Below, piece after piece: positions 1 through 6,649 of a DNA stretch of 6,651 bases; the stretch's first letter is position 1, and every line of letters begins with the position of its first letter. The stretch is from Lachnospiraceae bacterium. Its GTDB lineage: Bacteria; Bacillota_A; Clostridia; Lachnospirales; Lachnospiraceae. The position numbers and the translations under genes were made by a program. The stretch covers positions 1 through 6,651 of the forward strand of contig JAFRYJ010000234.1 in the NCBI GenBank assembly GCA_017437705.1, written 5' to 3'. Under the pieces are notes generated by a model, which was given only the letters and a program-made list of their open reading frames with translations, did no database searches and was not told the origin of the DNA.

Positions 1-183
1 AGAGGGATAATGCCCAAAGACAAGGTCCCCTTCTACAACCGTATCGACATCGGGATCTTTCTCTGTTTTCTGGAGATCTGCCTCTCCCATCGCGGGATCG
101 CTTACGAACGGCAGCTATTCCGGGATGCCGGCGGAGATGATGAACTGACGCTGAATGCAATCTATAAAATGAAAGAGCTGTGA
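1..183 (+). CDS. C-terminal fragment of a rightward gene, possibly nitroreductase-like
   Basis: Frame 1 is open from the window edge to a TGA at 181-183 and gives the last 60 residues of a protein whose start lies outside the window. The fragment contains KVPFYNRIDIGIFLCFLEI followed by a charged tail ending in AIYKMKEL. The pattern F-[YF]-N-R-[IL]-D-x-G-I followed by a hydrophobic helix with a conserved-looking Glu resembles, from memory, the C-terminal part of TM1586-type nitroreductases, flavoproteins that reduce small electrophilic substrates. That family call is tentative because the flavin-binding N-terminal part is not visible. The codons look genuine, with no rare-codon clusters, and a hairpin terminator folds directly over the stop codon, which supports a real gene end. 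The gene converges on proS. Confidence 0.7.
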   Translation, partial: RGIMPKDKVPFYNRIDIGIFLCFLEICLSHRGIAYERQLFRDAGGDDELTLNAIYKMKEL

Positions 184-222
184 TCCTGCATATCTGCATG
201 ATCATAGCTCAGTTGTTCTTTT
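175..222 (+). terminator. Rho-independent terminator overlapping the stop codon of the left-edge gene
   Basis: Bases 175-190 pair with 195-210: GAGCT with AGCTC, a G-T wobble, TGATC with GATCA, one C/T mismatch, then TGCA with TGCA, closed by the loop TATC. A T-rich tract follows at 212-222 (TTGTTCTTTTC). The stem includes the gene's last two codons and its TGA. On the minus strand the same stem is followed by CTTTCATTTTAT, so it could also act weakly in the other direction, as a backstop for read-through from proS. Confidence 0.6.
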
Positions 223-251
223 CACAACCTTCAGTTTAGTCCTGTAAATGA

Positions 252-406
252 ATAAAAAGCTATGCGTTCGTGCCTGTGGCGCAGCCACCTGAATACTCGT
301 CCCGCCATATAAAAAACAGCTGTGTGTTAGTGCCTCCGCAGTGAACTGAATACCCGTCCCACCAAATAAAAAACAGCTGTGTGTCAGTGCCTGTGGCGCA
401 GCCACC
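252..406. repeat. Imperfect 57-60 bp tandem repeats (about 2.5 copies) between two convergent genes
   Basis: Three related units start at about 252, 307 and 364. Units 2 and 3 share 310-335 and 367-392 with a single mismatch (T tract, CAGCTGTGTGT, AGTGCCT). Units 1 and 3 share an identical 19-mer at 271-289 and 388-406, which contains the small hairpin GTGGC-GCA-GCCAC. Units 1 and 2 share CTGAATACYCGTCCCRCC at 289-306 and 346-363. Spacing measured at the TGCCT word is 60 bp (271 to 331) and then 57 bp (331 to 388). The third unit merges into the proS terminator, so the repeat is a partial duplication of one terminator arm. I see no direct repeats with unique spacers, so this is not a CRISPR array, and there is no transposase or target-site duplication. 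Confidence 0.8.
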
Positions 407-433
407 GAGCACGTAACACACAGCTGTTTTTTT
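368..433. terminator. Long bidirectional terminator at the end of the ileS-proS operon
   Basis: Bases 368-383 (AAAAAACAGCTGTGTG) are perfectly complementary to 417-432. The stem continues through T384-A416 and A386-T414, with a C/A mismatch and a bulged G413. GTGC 387-390 pairs with GCAC 409-412. An apical hairpin GTGGC 393-397 / GCCAC 401-405 has the three-base loop GCA. T tracts flank both sides, so the structure can terminate leftward transcripts from proS, whose stop codon is only a few bases away at 439-441, and also rightward read-through from the left-edge gene. Confidence 0.85.
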
Positions 434-438
434 ATTAT

Positions 439-1875
439 TTAGTAAGCCTTCCCCCATATAACCATCTTCTTCGCAGGCTTTCCGCAGCAGACGCACTTGT
501 CATCCACTGTCTCCTGCTCGAAAGGCATGCACCTTGAGGTGGCAGTCGTATCTTCCTTTATCTTGTCTTCACAGGCCCTGTCGCCGCACCACATGGCCTT
601 AACGAATCCGGGCTTGTTCTCAACTATATCCTTGAACTCATCATAGTTATGGGCAGTATAGGTATGCTCATCCCTGTGCTTTGTGGCACGTTCAAGCATG
701 TCGTTCTGCATGGTCTCAAGGATAACGGGCAGCTTCTCTTCGATCTCGTCGAATCCAACGACGATCTTTTCCCTCGTATCACGCCTAACAACGACCACCT
801 GTCCGGCCTCGATATCCTTGGGGCCGATCTCGATACGTGTGGGGATGCCTCTGATCTCCTGCTCCGCGAACTTCCAGCCGGGCGACTTGTCCGTATCATC
901 AAGGTCGGCACGAACAACGCCGCTGATCCTGTCGAGGATCTCCCGGGCCTTCTCCATAACGCCTTCCTTCTTGGCGGCGATGGGGATTATTCTGGTCTGG
1001 ATGGGAGCTATCCTGGGAGGAAGCACCAGTCCGGAATCATCACCGTGGACCATGATGATGGCGCCGATGATCCTGGTGGTCATACCCCATGATGTCTGAT
1101 ATACGTACTCCAGCTGATTGTCCTTGTTTGTGAACTGAACGCCGAAGGCCTTTGCGAATCCGTTGCCGAAGTTGTGGCTGGTGCCGGACTGCAGGGACTT
1201 GCCGTCATGCATGAGGGCCTCGATCGTATATGTGGCCTGGGCGCCGGCGAATTTTTCCTTGTCGGTCTTCTGTCCCTTGACCAGGTGGATGGCCAGGTAT
1301 TCTTCACAGAACCTTGCGTATACGTTGAGCATCAGCTCCGTTCTCTCCTGAGCCTCCTCGGCCGTAGCGTGGATCGTATGTCCCTCCTGCCACAGGAATT
1401 CCTTGGTACGGAGGAAGGGCCTTGTGGTCTTTTCCCAGCGGACCACGGAACACCACTGATTGTAAAGCTTGGGGAGATCCCTGTGAGACTGTACGATCTT
1501 TGCAAACAGATCGCAGAAAAGGGTCTCGGAGGTAGGCCTTACGCACATCCTCTCCTCAAGAGGCTCAGACCCGCCGTGTGTCACCCATGCAACCTCGGGG
1601 GCGAAGCCTTCAACATGATCCTTTTCCCTTTCCAGAAGGCTCTCGGGTATGAACAGAGGCAGATAAACGTTCTCTACGCCTGTCTCCTTGAACATGGCAT
1701 CAAGATTCTTCTGGATGTGCTCCCATATGGCATACCCGTTTGGCAGAAGGATCATGCAGCCCTTAACGCCGGAATACTCGGCAAGGCCTGCCTTCTTCAC
1801 AACATCCGTATACCATTGGGCAAAATCCTCCGACATGGAGGTGATCTCTTCGACCAGTTTCTTTTCCTTAGCCAT
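439..1875 (-). CDS. proS: Prolyl-tRNA synthetase, archaeal/eukaryal (type 3) form
   Basis: Cytoplasmic class II synthetase that joins proline to tRNA-Pro using ATP; 478 residues, the usual length for the type 3 form. Motif 1 lies at about 68-82 ([15 protein letters not shown]). Motif 2 is at 144-171 and includes RPFLRTKEF and WQEGHT. A proline-site loop [15 protein letters not shown] is at 231-245, and motif 3 is at 283-291 with Arg288. An anticodon-binding domain follows (about 290-400). The C-terminal domain has Cys430, Cys435, Cys461 and Cys464, spaced like the zinc ligands of the Thermus enzyme, and the chain ends in the conserved Tyr478. There is no room for the editing insertion (INS) that sits between motifs 2 and 3 in ordinary bacterial ProRS, so clearing of mischarged Ala-tRNA-Pro would have to occur in trans. 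The ATG at 1875 is preceded by AAGGAG (1885-1890) at nine bases. It is the last gene of the operon, 21 bases after the pseudouridine synthase gene, and is followed by a strong terminator. Confidence 0.97.
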   Translation of the reverse strand: MAKEKKLVEEITSMSEDFAQWYTDVVKKAGLAEYSGVKGCMILLPNGYAIWEHIQKNLDAMFKETGVENVYLPLFIPESLLEREKDHVEGFAPEVAWVTHGGSEPLEERMCVRPTSETLFCDLFAKIVQSHRDLPKLYNQWCSVVRWEKTTRPFLRTKEFLWQEGHTIHATAEEAQERTELMLNVYARFCEEYLAIHLVKGQKTDKEKFAGAQATYTIEALMHDGKSLQSGTSHNFGNGFAKAFGVQFTNKDNQLEYVYQTSWGMTTRIIGAIIMVHGDDSGLVLPPRIAPIQTRIIPIAAKKEGVMEKAREILDRISGVVRADLDDTDKSPGWKFAEQEIRGIPTRIEIGPKDIEAGQVVVVRRDTREKIVVGFDEIEEKLPVILETMQNDMLERATKHRDEHTYTAHNYDEFKDIVENKPGFVKAMWCGDRACEDKIKEDTTATSRCMPFEQETVDDKCVCCGKPAKKMVIWGKAY

Positions 1876-1896
1876 AATCTTTGTCTCCTTAACGCT

Positions 1897-2607
1897 TTAT
1901 ATGTCTTTAAGCATATCACAGTTCCAGCCGAATTTATCCTTCGGCAGCCGGAACGTAAGCTTCTTTTTTGTTACGGGATGGGTAAACTCCAGGCTCACGG
2001 CCGTCAGCGCGATCGTAAACCTGTTGTCCTTCGAAAAGCCGTCGCCGGGAAGAGACTTCCCGTCCGCATAGTCGGGATTGTACTTCGTGTCTCCGCATAT
2101 GCCCGCGCCCCGTGATGATGTCTGCACCCGTATCTGATGATACCTGCCGGTCACAAGTTCTATCCTCACCAGGGAGAACTGCCGGCCCTCGCGGAATGCG
2201 CTCCTAAGCGTCTTATATTTAAGCACCGCTTCCTTCGCGCCCTTATTGGTCTTTTTCATGACGGAGGCTTTCTGGTCGCCGGGGGCTTTTCCGATAAAGT
2301 CCCTAAGCTCGCCGGACTTGCCCTGCAGCACGCCGGACAGATAGGCTATGTACTCCTTGCACATGCCTGCTCCTGCCGCGGAGACCTGCTTCGAAAGCTC
2401 CTTTGCCGCCCGTTCATTCAGGGCGAAGAGCATCAGACCCGACACCGGCCTGTCCAGCCGGTTTATTATGTGCACGTCCCGCCCGCATTCGCCCGTTACG
2501 AAGCTGACCATGTCCGGATCCGTGCTTTTATCAGCCTGGGAAAGATATCCCGCAGGCTTGAATGCGACACATACATCCTTATCCTTAAAAACTATCTCCG
2601 GTGTCAT
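1897..2607 (-). CDS. RluA-family RNA pseudouridine synthase, compact form without S4 domain
   Basis: 236-residue enzyme predicted to isomerise specific uridines in RNA to pseudouridine. The catalytic block is HIINRLDRPVSGLMLFA at 46-62, with nucleophile Asp52 in the RLD motif. Other family landmarks are KPAGYLSQ (17-24), KEYIAYL (84-90), TGRYHQIRVQ (153-162) and GICGDTKY (169-176), and FTHPVTKK (208-215) lies near the C-terminus. The catalytic domain begins almost at residue 1, so there is no N-terminal S4 RNA-binding domain as in RluC or RluD. In this it resembles the short RluA and TruC-type enzymes. The target (23S rRNA, tRNA or both) cannot be read from the sequence. The ATG overlaps the aroD stop codon as ATGA, and GGAG at 2614-2617 lies six bases upstream, so translation is probably coupled to aroD. 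It is the third gene of the operon. Confidence 0.93.
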   Translation of the reverse strand: MTPEIVFKDKDVCVAFKPAGYLSQADKSTDPDMVSFVTGECGRDVHIINRLDRPVSGLMLFALNERAAKELSKQVSAAGAGMCKEYIAYLSGVLQGKSGELRDFIGKAPGDQKASVMKKTNKGAKEAVLKYKTLRSAFREGRQFSLVRIELVTGRYHQIRVQTSSRGAGICGDTKYNPDYADGKSLPGDGFSKDNRFTIALTAVSLEFTHPVTKKKLTFRLPKDKFGWNCDMLKDI

Positions 2608-3326
2608 AAGTATCTCCGAAGCTCGTCAATGTCTATCTGGCCCGGCGCCGATGATGCTCCCGCCGAGGCGAAGGTCACGCAGCTTTTGAAGGCCGCAGGA
2701 TCGGTCCTTGTGATCCTGCCCGCATCACCCATACCGATGATGATAAGCGGTCTGCCGGCCTCTTTAAATGCTGCCAAGGCAAATTCCCTCAGTCTTTCCA
2801 CATCCCTTTCATCCTCGGGCATGACTGCGATCTTGATTACATCGCCGCCCAGTTCTGTTCCCAGGCGCACATTTTCAAGAAGCTCGTCATTCTCAGGTGT
2901 GCAGCTGAAGTCGTGCCACGATGCGATAACACCCATGCCCTTTTCATGAGCATGCTCTGCCCGCTCCAGGATCATGCTCCGGTCCCTGTGCATCTCCAGG
3001 TCGATGGCATCAAACATACCCGACTCAATTGCCGCCGAGCATGCGGACCCGTAATATGCGGTCCTGCCGCATCCGCCCTCTTCCACCGTCCTGAAGGTGA
3101 ATATCGTAAATATATCCGGGGCAAGCTCCGGGAAGAAGGCTGAGCATCCGCCGATAAACGACGGTTCCTCAAGCCGGTCCGCCCTCCATTCGATGAGGCC
3201 GGGCTCCTTCGCCGCCGCCTGCATGATGCTCTGCCGCAGCTCCGTCGGCTTCCTGCCCATTACCGGAACACATATCTTCGGAGCACCTGTTCCGAAAAAC
3301 TCTCCGCGCATCTGTCTGCCCCGCAT
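2604..3326 (-). CDS. aroD: Type I 3-dehydroquinate dehydratase
   Basis: Class I aldolase-type enzyme of the shikimate pathway that dehydrates 3-dehydroquinate to 3-dehydroshikimate through a Schiff base; 240 residues from the chosen start. Visible active-site residues are Glu46 and Arg48 in EWRADR, Arg79 in TFRT followed by EGG at 83-85, His138 in SWHDF (general acid/base), Lys165 in VIKIAVMP (Schiff base), Arg207 in ITR, and SAPGQ at 226-230 (Ser226, Gln230). These match the order seen in the Salmonella enzyme. The reading frame extends upstream to an ATG at 3377, but the ATG at 3326 is preferred. It has GAAGGA six bases upstream, overlaps the ileS stop codon by one base (TGATG), and gives the usual length. 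A further ATG at 3311 has no clear binding site. Position 213-215 is FKS, where many relatives have FGS. It is the second gene of the operon; no other aro genes are in the window. Confidence 0.95.
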   Translation of the reverse strand: MRGRQMRGEFFGTGAPKICVPVMGRKPTELRQSIMQAAAKEPGLIEWRADRLEEPSFIGGCSAFFPELAPDIFTIFTFRTVEEGGCGRTAYYGSACSAAIESGMFDAIDLEMHRDRSMILERAEHAHEKGMGVIASWHDFSCTPENDELLENVRLGTELGGDVIKIAVMPEDERDVERLREFALAAFKEAGRPLIIIGMGDAGRITRTDPAAFKSCVTFASAGASSAPGQIDIDELRRYL

Positions 3327-6300
3327 CAGTTGTCCTTCTTTACGGAAAGCGTTACCTTTTCTCCGTTTATATCCCATTCCTTGACGTAGCCGTCTGTCTC
3401 GTCGACCAGAAGATCGTTGCCCAGCACGTCGGGAAGGATCCTGCCTTTGTCGTTTATCATTATATCCTTTATCCTGTCGTTACCGGCGACGCCCACGATG
3501 ATGTGGTCCATCACCTCGAAGCCCGCTTCCTTACGCATTGTCTGCACCTTGGAAACGATCTCCCTGCAGAAGCCCTCCTCGATAAGCTCGTCCGTAAGGG
3601 TTATGTCCATAACAACGGATACTCCCCTGTCGGTGGCTGTCACGAAGCCCTCTGTCTGGGCCGTGTCGATAAGCAGATCCTCTTCCGTAAGCTCGATCTC
3701 CGTGTCGCCAACGGTAAACCTGAGGGCGCCGTTCTCTTTAAGCTCCTCCATGGCGGCGTGGCCGTCAACGGATGAAAGGTAAGCCTTGATGCCGCCCAGG
3801 GCCTTGCCGTACTTGGGTCCCACGGTGCGGAGCTGGGGCTTGAAGGTATATGTGATGAAGCCGGAAATATCGTCGATATACTCGACCTCCTTCACGTTCA
3901 GCTCGTCCTTGATGATGTCCGTATAATACCGGTCGAGCTGAGTATCGGCCTTGATCATTATCCTGGAAAGAGGCTGCCTGTTCTTGATGTTGGACTCGTT
4001 ACGGAGCGCTCTTCCGATAACAACTACCTCAAGGACGTTCTCCATCTTCTTCTCCAGATCCTTGTCGATGGCTGTCTCATCGGCCTCGGGGAAGTCGCAG
4101 AGATGCACGGATTCGGGGGCATCGGGATAAACGCTCCTTACCAGGTTCTGATATATAGCCTCGGCCATGAAGGGGATCATGGGAGCGGCAAGCTTCGATA
4201 CCGTAACAAGAGCCTTGTAAAGCACCAGATACGCGTCGATCTTGTCCTGCTCCATGCCCTTTGCCCAGTATCTCTCGCGGCCGCGCCTTACGTACCAGTT
4301 TGAAAGGTCGTCCACGAAATTCTGAAGGGCCTTGGCTGTCTCGGGGATCCTGTAATCGTCCATGTATGCCGACACCTCGAGGATAAGCGAATTCAGCTTG
4401 CTCAAGAGCCATCTGTCCATAACGGAAAGGTCCCCGGACATCGTATATTTCGAAGGGTCGAACTCGTCTATATTTCCGTAGAGCACGTAGAATGCATAGG
4501 TATTCCAGAGCGTGCCCATGAACTTTCTCTGGCCTTCCTGCACTGTCTTGCCGCTGAAGCGGTTGGGCAGCCAGGGGGCGGAATTGGTGTAGAAGTACCA
4601 CCTGATGGCATCAGCGCCGTAAGTCTTAAGCGCCTCAAAGGGATCTACCGCATTGCCCTTTGACTTGCTCATCTTCTGACCGTTTTCATCCTGAACATGG
4701 CCCAGGACGATGACGTTCTTGTAAGGCGCCTTGTCGAAGAGCAGCGTGGAGATCGCCATCAGCGAATAGAACCAGCCTCTTGTCTGATCTACAGCCTCTG
4801 AGATAAAGTCCGCGGGGAAGTTCTTCTCGAAGAGCTCCTGATTCTCAAAGGGATAATGATACTGTGCGAAAGGCATCGCGCCCGAATCGAACCAGCAGTC
4901 AATGACCTCGGGCACCCTCTTCATCTCTTTTCCGCAGACAGGACACTTAAGAAATACATTGTCCACATAAGGCTTGTGAAGCTCTATCTCGTCGGGACAG
5001 CTGACGGCTTTTTCCTTGAGCTCTGCGATGGAGCCGATGGACTCCATATGGCCGCAGTCGCAGGTCCATACATTTAAGGGAGTTCCCCAGTATCTGTTCC
5101 TGGAGATGCCCCAGTCCTGAACGTTTTCAAGCCAGTCGCCGAAACGTCCTTTTCCGATGCTCTCCGGTATCCAGTTGACCGTATTGTTGTTCTTTATAAG
5201 CTGGTCCTTAACGGCCGTCATCTTGATGAACCATGTCTCGCGGGCATAGTAGATGAGAGGCGTGCTGCATCTCCAGCAGTGAGGGTAGCTGTGCTCGAAT
5301 TTGGGAGCATCATAAAGAAGGCCCCTCTGATCCAGATCCTTTAGGATCATGGGATCCGCTTTTTTAACGAACACTCCGGCCCAGGGGGTCTCCTCCGTCA
5401 TCTCGCCCCTGTCGTTTACGAACTGAAGGAATGCCATGTCGTATTTGCGGCCGACTCTCGCGTCGTCCTCGCCGAAGGCAGGCGCCTGATGTACAACGCC
5501 TGTACCGTCCGTAAGCGTTACGTAATCGTCCGTAACAACGATATGTGCGTTCTTATCCTTCTGCTTTGCCACAACAGGCTTCTGGAAATCGTAGAGCGGC
5601 TCGTAATGCCTGCCCTCCAGATCGCTGCCCTTGAATACCCCGAGGACTTCGTAGGCGGGTGCATCATCCGTCTTAAGCTTTCCGAGCACCGTGTCGAGAA
5701 GCGCTTCCGCCATGATGTAGGTGTAACCGTCCGCAGCCTTTACCTTCGCATAGTCCTCCTTTGCATTTACGCAGAGGCCTACGTTTGAAGGCAGCGTCCA
5801 GGGCGTGGTGGTCCATGCCAGGATGTAAGCGTCTTCATCAACAAGCCTGAACCTGACGATGGCCGAACGTTCCTTTACGTCCTTGTAGCCCTGAGCCACC
5901 TCGTGGCTTGAAAGGGGCGTGCCGCACCTCGGGCAGTAAGGCACTACCTTGTAGCCCTTGTAAAGGAGCCCCTTGTCGTATATCTGCTTGAGAGCCCACC
6001 ATTCGGACTCGATATAATCGTTATAATATGTTACATAAGGGTTCTCCATATCGGCCCAGAAGCCGACGGTGAAGGAGAAATCCTCCCACATGCCCTTGTA
6101 TTTCCATACGTTTTCCTTGCAGAGCTTTATGAAGGGCTCAACACCGTACTCTTCGATCTGCTCCTTGCCGTCTATGCCCAGCTCCTTCTCCACTTCCAGC
6201 TCGACGGGAAGTCCATGGGTGTCCCAGCCGGCCTTTCTGGGAACGTTGTACCCCTTCATGGTCTTGTACCTGGGGATAAGGTCCTTGATGACACGGGTGA

Positions 6301-6478
6301 GCACGTGGCCGATATGGGGCTTGCCGTTGGCCGTGGGCGGTCCGTCGTAGAACATGAACTCGTCGCCGTTTTCCCTGAGATCCATGCTCTTCTCAAAGAT
6401 CCTGTTTTCCTTCCAGAAATCCTCGATCTTCTTTTCCCTCTCTACAAAATTCATGTCGGAGTTGACTTTGTCGTACAT
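3326..6478 (-). CDS. ileS: Isoleucyl-tRNA synthetase, type 2 (eukaryal-like)
   Basis: Cytoplasmic class I synthetase that charges tRNA-Ile; 1050 residues, complete. The ATP-site motif PHIGH (54-58) lies in GPPTANGKPHIGH, a context typical of type 2 enzymes. The second signature, KMSKS, is at 602-606. The CP1 editing domain (about 200-400) contains TTTPWTLPSN (223-232) and GTGVVHQAPAFGEDDARVG (326-344), including the Asp pair at 338-339 that belongs to the hydrolytic site. Cys pairs at 182/185, 401/404, 473/475 and 512/515 are likely metal ligands. The anticodon-binding helical region follows (about 680-840), then a long C-terminal extension with CREIVSKVQTMRKEAGFEV (971-989), characteristic of type 2. 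The start at 6478 has GAGG at 6487-6490, eight bases upstream; the internal Met9 has none. It is the first gene of the operon, directly behind the promoter. Type 2 enzymes are generally little affected by mupirocin. Confidence 0.97.
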   Translation of the reverse strand: MYDKVNSDMNFVEREKKIEDFWKENRIFEKSMDLRENGDEFMFYDGPPTANGKPHIGHVLTRVIKDLIPRYKTMKGYNVPRKAGWDTHGLPVELEVEKELGIDGKEQIEEYGVEPFIKLCKENVWKYKGMWEDFSFTVGFWADMENPYVTYYNDYIESEWWALKQIYDKGLLYKGYKVVPYCPRCGTPLSSHEVAQGYKDVKERSAIVRFRLVDEDAYILAWTTTPWTLPSNVGLCVNAKEDYAKVKAADGYTYIMAEALLDTVLGKLKTDDAPAYEVLGVFKGSDLEGRHYEPLYDFQKPVVAKQKDKNAHIVVTDDYVTLTDGTGVVHQAPAFGEDDARVGRKYDMAFLQFVNDRGEMTEETPWAGVFVKKADPMILKDLDQRGLLYDAPKFEHSYPHCWRCSTPLIYYARETWFIKMTAVKDQLIKNNNTVNWIPESIGKGRFGDWLENVQDWGISRNRYWGTPLNVWTCDCGHMESIGSIAELKEKAVSCPDEIELHKPYVDNVFLKCPVCGKEMKRVPEVIDCWFDSGAMPFAQYHYPFENQELFEKNFPADFISEAVDQTRGWFYSLMAISTLLFDKAPYKNVIVLGHVQDENGQKMSKSKGNAVDPFEALKTYGADAIRWYFYTNSAPWLPNRFSGKTVQEGQRKFMGTLWNTYAFYVLYGNIDEFDPSKYTMSGDLSVMDRWLLSKLNSLILEVSAYMDDYRIPETAKALQNFVDDLSNWYVRRGRERYWAKGMEQDKIDAYLVLYKALVTVSKLAAPMIPFMAEAIYQNLVRSVYPDAPESVHLCDFPEADETAIDKDLEKKMENVLEVVVIGRALRNESNIKNRQPLSRIMIKADTQLDRYYTDIIKDELNVKEVEYIDDISGFITYTFKPQLRTVGPKYGKALGGIKAYLSSVDGHAAMEELKENGALRFTVGDTEIELTEEDLLIDTAQTEGFVTATDRGVSVVMDITLTDELIEEGFCREIVSKVQTMRKEAGFEVMDHIIVGVAGNDRIKDIMINDKGRILPDVLGNDLLVDETDGYVKEWDINGEKVTLSVKKDN
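3333..3338 (-). promoter_or_regulatory. Ribosome binding site that decides the aroD start
   Basis: Read on the minus strand this is GAAGGA, six bases before the ATG at 3326 and inside the last codons of ileS. It favours that ATG over the in-frame ATGs at 3377 and 3311. Its position also implies that ribosomes finishing ileS can restart directly on aroD. Confidence 0.75.
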
Positions 6479-6486
6479 TTAAGATA

Positions 6487-6490
6487 CCTC
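6487..6490 (-). promoter_or_regulatory. Ribosome binding site of ileS
   Basis: GAGG(T) on the minus strand, eight bases before the ATG at 6478, in an A/T-rich unstructured leader. It supports Met1 over Met9 as the ileS start. Confidence 0.7.
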
Positions 6491-6563
6491 GTTTATTATT
6501 TATCTGTCCTGTTAAAGGAAGCGCATTCAGCGGCTTACCCTGCAGAAACGCATATATAACGGG

Positions 6564-6592
6564 ATTATACACTATTTATAAGGAATAGTGAA
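6564..6592 (-). promoter_or_regulatory. Sigma-A-type promoter of the ileS-aroD-rlu-proS operon
   Basis: On the minus strand, TTCACT (6587-6592, four of six matches to TTGACA) is separated by 17 bases from a perfect TATAAT (6564-6569). The predicted start of transcription is around 6557, giving an untranslated leader of about 79 bases before ileS. The surroundings are A/T-rich, unlike the coding regions. No other promoter of this quality is visible between the genes, and their overlaps make further ones unlikely except possibly before proS. Confidence 0.75.
6570..6590. promoter_or_regulatory. Inverted repeat between the -35 and -10 boxes, possible operator
   Basis: CACTATT (6570-6576) and AATAGTG (6584-6590) are perfectly complementary 7-base arms separated by TATAAGG. 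The element fills the spacer of the operon promoter, overlaps the -35 box by four bases and abuts the -10 box. This is the expected place for a repressor or a MerR-like activator site. Because the region is A/T-rich, a chance origin cannot be excluded, and no regulator gene is in the window. Confidence 0.4.
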
Positions 6593-6649
6593 CATTTTAT
6601 TCATCATGGACTTCAGGAAATGCGCTATCCGTTGCCTAAGGGAAAGATT
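6572..6649 (-). CDS. Possible C-terminal end of an upstream leftward gene
   Basis: One minus-strand frame is open from the window edge to a TAG at 6572-6574 and encodes 25 residues, with LRQRIAHFLKSMMNKMF as a basic amphipathic stretch. If real, the ileS promoter begins inside the end of this gene and no terminator separates the two. The fragment is too short to assign a family. The opposite strand is also open here from an ATG at 6606 to the window edge (MDFRKCAIRCLRERF), but that ATG lacks a ribosome binding site at a usable distance. Either frame could be chance. Confidence 0.3.
   Translation of the reverse strand, partial: NLSLRQRIAHFLKSMMNKMFTIPYK

Noticed and set aside
252..406. CRISPR array
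   Set aside because: The units are contiguous, only about 2.5 copies, diverged along their whole length, and have no unique spacers or cas genes.
260..496. 78-codon leftward open frame overlapping the proS 3' end and the repeats
   Set aside because: It is out of frame with proS, starts inside it without a ribosome binding site and runs through the terminator hairpin and repeats.
1174..2115. 313-codon rightward open frame across proS and the pseudouridine synthase gene
   Set aside because: It is antisense to two genes with clear catalytic motifs, spans their junction, and its translation shows no recognisable domain. Codon bias of the real genes explains the openness.
2137..2949. 270-codon rightward open frame antisense to the pseudouridine synthase gene and aroD
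   Set aside because: It lies entirely opposite well-supported genes and crosses their overlap. No family motif or convincing start signal was seen.
3327..3377. Longer aroD start adding 17 residues
   Set aside because: The extension lies inside the ileS coding end, is rich in Lys/Arg and unlike the family N-terminus, while the ATG at 3326 has a proper ribosome binding site and stop/start overlap.
6520..6545. AGGGTAAGCCGC in the ileS leader, resembling a T-box motif
   Set aside because: It matches the T-box sequence only at its ends with a base missing, and there is no upstream stem I or downstream terminator. The promoter lies too close for a T-box leader.
6524..6553. Two tiny leader frames (MRFCRVSR and MRFL) before ileS
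   Set aside because: Neither contains isoleucine or proline codons or a ribosome binding site, and the first would begin almost at the predicted transcription start. There is no attenuator hairpin.
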